The translations under genes and the position numbers were made by a program. DNA of 64,000 nucleotides from G025836975 sp040391135 (GTDB lineage: Bacteria > Pseudomonadota > Gammaproteobacteria > Burkholderiales > Burkholderiaceae_B): positions 124,001 through 188,000 of the forward strand of contig JBEBYL010000004.1 in NCBI GenBank assembly GCA_040391135.1, written 5' to 3'. The notes beneath the pieces are model-generated. The model searched no databases, had not been told where the DNA came from, and saw only the letters and a list, made by a program, of their open reading frames with translations. This document shows, piece after piece, positions 60,495 through 64,000 of this stretch (positions within the stretch are counted from its first letter, which is position 1; every line of letters begins with the position of its first letter).

Positions 60495-63032
60495 ATGAAA
60501 TCGATGCCACTGCCAGAACTTCCGGCCACAGTCACCTCTACCCCATGCCATCGCGCCGCATCGACTGACGCCATCCGCCGATCCTGGACGCTGCGCAGCC
60601 TGATGGCCCGCTGCCTGCTGGCCACTTGCCTGGCTCTGTCCCTCGCGGCCACGCCCCTGTTCGCCCAGAACAAGAACGCCGCCGCCGAGATCGACAAAAC
60701 GCTGGATGCCGCGCGTGCGCAAATTGACCGGGTACAGAAGAAGCTGGGCGCGGCTCCGGACAAGCCCTTGCAGGACCACGACCTGGTCGACCTGCGCAAC
60801 ACCGCCCAGGAGGCGCAAGAGCAGGCCCAGGCCGCCGCCGCTGTCCTGGAACCTCAATTGACCAGTGTGCAGGCCCGCATGGCCGAATTGGGCCAGCCCG
60901 CCGAAGGCATCAAAGAAGCGCCGGACGTCGCCGCGCAACGCGCGGAGCTGAACAAGAACAGCAGCATGCTGGATGCGCAAATCAAGCTGGCGCGCCTGAT
61001 TGCGGTCGAGGCCCAGCAGGCGGGCGACCAGATACTGAAATTGCGGCGCAGCCAGTTCCAGGCCGAACTGGGGGTACGCACGGATTCGATCCTGGCCCGC
61101 CCCTTCTGGACGGAGTTGCGCGACCAGCTGCCGCGCGATCTACGCCGGCTGCAACCGCTATGGGACGAGCTGGCGCAATCCCTTCGGAGCGCCGGCGCTT
61201 CGGTATGGGGCGCCACGCTGCTGGCCGTCCTTGCTGTCCTCATCCTGCGCGTGCTGGCCGGACGCCTGCTATGGCAACTGACCACCACCCGTGTCGCGCC
61301 GGGCCGTTTGCGGCGCTCCCTGTACGCGGCGGCCCAGGTTGTGCTGGCCACTGTCGCGCCCGGAGTGATAGCAGCCATTCTGCGCCTGGGCGCGGAATGG
61401 AACGTGGCGCTGTCCAATGAACTGGACACCCTGCTTAGCCTGGCCGTGGGCGCCGCCTATTTTGGCGGCTTCGTCGCCGGCCTGGGCCGGGCGCTGCTTT
61501 CGGCCGACCGTCCCACCTGGCGGCTTGCCTCCCTGTCCGACGAGGTCGCGACGGGCTTGCGCTGGTTCCCCGCCCTGCTGGCCCTTGCGCTGGTCATGGG
61601 CTGGATCGCGCAAAAGCTGGCCGCCCTGGTCAATGCCAGTCTGACCGCAACAGTGGCCCAGAATTGCATTTTGTCCCTGGTTCTTGGCGCGCTCATGGCG
61701 CTGGCCATGCGCCGGGCCACCCGGCTTAGCCGGCGCGTACGCTCCGAGCAACAGAAAGGCCGCGCGGAACCGGCCCCGGTCGGCTATGCCATTGCCCGAG
61801 GCGTGATCTGGCTGGCGGTCAGCGCCAGCATGGCCAGCCTGCTGCTGGGCTATATTGCGCTGGGCAGCTTCATCGTACGGCAGGCGGCCTGGCTGGCCAT
61901 TGTGCTGGGCGCCGCCTATTTGCTGAACGGCCTAATCGACGATGCCTGCCAAAGCGTCGTGGCGGCCATCAGGCGCAATGCCAACGACGAGAACTACAGC
62001 CGTCCCATGACGCGTGTGCGCAGCCAGGCCAGCGTTCTGCTGGCGGGCCTGGCGCGCCTGGCTGTCGTCCTGTCCGCCCTGGTACTGCTGGCCGCGCCCT
62101 TCGGCGACGGACCCACGGCGTGGCTGCAGCGCCTGGACTATCTGCATAACGGCATCGCCATCGGCGAGGTCCAGATACGCCCCGCCTCGGTCATGCTGGC
62201 GCTATTGGTGCTGGTGCTGGGCTTTGGGATAGTCAAGGTGGTGCAGGCCTGGCTGGCCCGTCAGTACCTGCCCACCACCAGCCTGGATCCGGGCATGCGC
62301 CTTTCAGCGGCAACCCTGTTCGGCTATGCGGGCTACGTGCTGGCGTTTTCCCTATCCCTGTCCGCCGTCGGCATAGGCCTGGAGCGGGTGGCCTGGATAG
62401 CCAGCGCCCTGTCGGTGGGTATCGGTTTCGGCTTGCAGGCCGTGGTGCAGAATTTCGTATCCGGCCTTATCCTGCTGGCGGAACGGCCTGTCAAAGTAGG
62501 AGACTGGGTATCGCTGGGCGGCATAGAAGGCGACATCCGCCGCATCAATGTACGCGCCACGGAAATCCAGATGGGCGATCATTCCACCGTCATCGTCCCG
62601 AACTCGGAATTCATCACCAAGGTCGTGCGCAACGTTACCCACGCCAGCCCGCTGGGCCGGGTGCAGATCAAGCTTGCGCTGCCCCTGGATACGCAAGCCG
62701 AACAGGTCCACGACCTGATGCTGGCCGCGTTCAGGGAAAATGCCGACATCCTCGATGAGCCCGCCGCCGACGTCATGCTGGACGGCGTGGATGCCAGCGG
62801 CTTGATATTCAATGCAACCGGCCACGTGATCTCGCCGCGCGCCGCCTACCGGGTGCGCAGCGCCCTGCTGTTCGACATACTGCGGCGGCTTCGGGAGGCG
62901 AATCTGTCCTTGCTCAAGCCGCCGACGATGGTGCTGAAGGAGTCCGCGGCTTCTGCGGCGGCTTCCGGTGCCGCATCAGATAGCGATACACAAAACCCGG
63001 ATAGCCCAGCACCAGGAACAGGCTTAGCGTGA
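60495..63032 (+). CDS. Large MscS-family mechanosensitive channel with N-terminal DUF3772 domain
   Basis: 845 residues. A signal-peptide-like stretch (MARCLLATCLALSLAATPLFAQ, residues 37-58) is preceded by 36 residues if the ATG at 60495 is used; an ATG at 60603 would start directly at the signal. Then a periplasmic coiled-coil DUF3772-type domain (about 60-200), roughly ten membrane helices (about 225-640), and the C-terminal MscS domain with GIGFGLQAVVQNFVSGLILLAERPVKVGDWV and PNSEFITKVVRNVTH. It releases solutes under osmotic stress. The 239-base gap upstream (60256-60494) shows no certain promoter. Its last 119 bases overlap the convergent DUF2818 gene. Confidence 0.9.
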   Translation: MKSMPLPELPATVTSTPCHRAASTDAIRRSWTLRSLMARCLLATCLALSLAATPLFAQNKNAAAEIDKTLDAARAQIDRVQKKLGAAPDKPLQDHDLVDLRNTAQEAQEQAQAAAAVLEPQLTSVQARMAELGQPAEGIKEAPDVAAQRAELNKNSSMLDAQIKLARLIAVEAQQAGDQILKLRRSQFQAELGVRTDSILARPFWTELRDQLPRDLRRLQPLWDELAQSLRSAGASVWGATLLAVLAVLILRVLAGRLLWQLTTTRVAPGRLRRSLYAAAQVVLATVAPGVIAAILRLGAEWNVALSNELDTLLSLAVGAAYFGGFVAGLGRALLSADRPTWRLASLSDEVATGLRWFPALLALALVMGWIAQKLAALVNASLTATVAQNCILSLVLGALMALAMRRATRLSRRVRSEQQKGRAEPAPVGYAIARGVIWLAVSASMASLLLGYIALGSFIVRQAAWLAIVLGAAYLLNGLIDDACQSVVAAIRRNANDENYSRPMTRVRSQASVLLAGLARLAVVLSALVLLAAPFGDGPTAWLQRLDYLHNGIAIGEVQIRPASVMLALLVLVLGFGIVKVVQAWLARQYLPTTSLDPGMRLSAATLFGYAGYVLAFSLSLSAVGIGLERVAWIASALSVGIGFGLQAVVQNFVSGLILLAERPVKVGDWVSLGGIEGDIRRINVRATEIQMGDHSTVIVPNSEFITKVVRNVTHASPLGRVQIKLALPLDTQAEQVHDLMLAAFRENADILDEPAADVMLDGVDASGLIFNATGHVISPRAAYRVRSALLFDILRRLREANLSLLKPPTMVLKESAASAAASGAASDSDTQNPDSPAPGTGLA

Positions 63033-63489
63033 CAGCGTAGAACTCCCAGGTCTGGGAAAATACATTGCCCATATTGGCCTCGAATGCGAATCCCAGCGTA
63101 CCGACCAAGCCGTAGAACACCAGCAGTTCCAGCAAGCGCACGAAAAAGGGCTTATGTATGGCGCGCCCGCGATTGCGCCAGCCGGGATAGGCCAGCACCA
63201 GCGCGGCCAGCCCGACGGCGGCCAGCAGCTTGCCCATGAACAAGGCCGCCGAGGCGGGATCGGATGCCACGAAGAAAGCCTGGCCGATCAAGGCGAGAAT
63301 CAGATAGCCCACGCCCCACAGCAAGGCGAAAAACACCAGCGCCTCCAGCCACTTGAGCCAGATCGGACGCGGCGCTTCGCCAGGCTGGGCCCACGGCAGC
63401 GCCAGAAAGGGCCTCTGCGCCAGAAAGGGAAGATTGGCGCTCGCCAGGGACAAGACAATGATGATCCAGACCGCAAACGTTTGATTCAT
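62914..63489 (-). CDS. DUF2818 family membrane protein
   Basis: 191 residues with five predicted helices: near 5-22, 47-72, 85-105, 118-138 and 148-170. It matches the DUF2818 family, which in Burkholderiales regularly follows nuoN. It starts three bases after the nuoN stop codon (tga cga atg), so it is almost certainly the last gene of the NADH dehydrogenase operon. The role is unknown; membrane localisation and position suggest complex I assembly or function. Its C-terminal tail (HRKPPQKPRTPSAPSSAA) is encoded where the gene overlaps the MscS-family gene on the other strand. Confidence 0.87.
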   Translation of the reverse strand: MNQTFAVWIIIVLSLASANLPFLAQRPFLALPWAQPGEAPRPIWLKWLEALVFFALLWGVGYLILALIGQAFFVASDPASAALFMGKLLAAVGLAALVLAYPGWRNRGRAIHKPFFVRLLELLVFYGLVGTLGFAFEANMGNVFSQTWEFYAVTLSLFLVLGYPGFVYRYLMRHRKPPQKPRTPSAPSSAA

Positions 63490-63492
63490 TCG

Positions 63493-64000
63493 TCAGAACT
63501 TCAGCGAGCCTTCTATGACCCGCACGCAGAGCGCCATCAGGCCGCCGGGCAAAATGCCCAGAACGATAATGAGCAGGCCGTTCACGGACATCAGGCCGTT
63601 CGTGACCACGCCATTGTCGAGCGCGACCGGCTCGCCCTCGGGCTCGTCGAAATAAGCCATCTTCACCACGCGCAGATAGTAGAACGCGCCTATCAGTGAA
63701 AAGATGACCGCAACCACGGCAATCGCCACATGTCCGGCCCCGACCAATGCCTGCAATACGGCCAGCTTGGCATAGAAGCCAGCCATCGGGGGGATGCCCG
63801 TCAACGAGAACATGGACAGCAGCAGCATGGCGGCCAGAATGGGGTTGCGTCGATTCAAGCCCTTAAGGTCGGCGATTTCCTCGCACTCGAAACCCTTGCG
63901 GCTAAGCAGCAGAATAAGCCCGAACGTGACCAGCGTGGTCAACACATAGATGATGACGTAGAACAGCGCCGAGCCGTAGGCCTGGCCGGCCAGCGTCTGG
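63493..64000 (-). CDS. nuoN: NADH-quinone oxidoreductase subunit N, C-terminal part
   Basis: Proton-pumping membrane subunit of complex I, cut by the right edge; about 169 C-terminal residues are present. Visible are ALFYVIIYVLTTLVTFGLILLLSRKGFECEEIADLKGLNRRNPILAAMLLLSMFSLTGIPPMAGFYAKLAVLQALV, the antiporter-like domain with the SLTGIPPMAGFYAK motif, and YYLRVVKMAYFDEP. The order matches the end of a nuo operon. It ends in TGA three bases before the DUF2818 start. Confidence 0.95.
   Translation of the reverse strand, partial: QTLAGQAYGSALFYVIIYVLTTLVTFGLILLLSRKGFECEEIADLKGLNRRNPILAAMLLLSMFSLTGIPPMAGFYAKLAVLQALVGAGHVAIAVVAVIFSLIGAFYYLRVVKMAYFDEPEGEPVALDNGVVTNGLMSVNGLLIIVLGILPGGLMALCVRVIEGSLKF

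Overview
This window comes from a GC-rich betaproteobacterium of the order Burkholderiales, most likely family Alcaligenaceae (Bordetella, Achromobacter or Pusillimonas relatives). The evidence is gene order and family-restricted genes: gntR-sdhCDAB-sdhE-gltA next to mdh and a prpR/prpBC-acnD-prpF-prpD locus, the lineage proteins DUF2863 and DUF2818, the earP-efp pair, a RisA/RisS-type two-component system, and zipA-ligA behind smc. Coding density is high. I found no rRNA, tRNA, insertion sequence, prophage or CRISPR array.

Layout. 1-1.1 kb: a TauE/SafE-type permease cut by the left edge, divergent from a LysR regulator. 1.1-1.6 kb: a gene-free convergent spacer with large inverted repeats and short phased direct repeats. 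1.6-7.4 kb (minus): gntR, sdhC, sdhD, sdhA, sdhB, sdhE, gltA, i.e. succinate dehydrogenase, its flavinylation factor and citrate synthase. 7.7-8.7 kb: malate dehydrogenase. 8.8-18.6 kb: propionate catabolism by the 2-methylcitrate cycle, with the sigma-54 activator PrpR divergent from prpB-prpC-acnD-prpF-prpD; a near-consensus sigma-54 promoter precedes prpB. 18.7-25 kb: two small uncharacterised genes, then acnB and acnA. 25-28.6 kb: DUF2863, earP, efp, DUF1178. 28.7-35.8 kb (minus): a Yej-like peptide ABC importer and a secreted nuclease. 36-40.3 kb: two acyl-CoA dehydrogenases, CorA and a DUF423 protein. 40.4-47 kb (minus): smc, zipA, ligA. 47-50.8 kb: lplT, a family-4 uracil-DNA glycosylase and a TsaB-RimI fusion. 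51-54.5 kb: risA, risS, ahpC, ahpD. 54.6-60.3 kb: ispF, ispD, mfd, serB. 60.5-64 kb: a large MscS-type channel, DUF2818, and nuoN cut by the right edge.

How it works together. The first 25 kb is a carbon-metabolism island: citrate synthase, two aconitases, succinate dehydrogenase and malate dehydrogenase, plus a complete route turning propionyl-CoA and oxaloacetate into pyruvate and succinate, which feeds the adjacent SDH and MDH. The strongest regulatory signal is an identical 23-base palindrome placed the same distance upstream of predicted promoters of mdh and acnB. I infer that it is the operator of the GntR/UTRA regulator encoded beside mdh.

No wholly new system stands out. The most useful second looks are the shared mdh/acnB operator, the TsaB-RimI fusion, the short PP-containing leader frame before efp, the large palindromic spacer after lysR, the doubly anchored YejA-like protein, and the presence of both methylcitrate dehydratase types in one operon.
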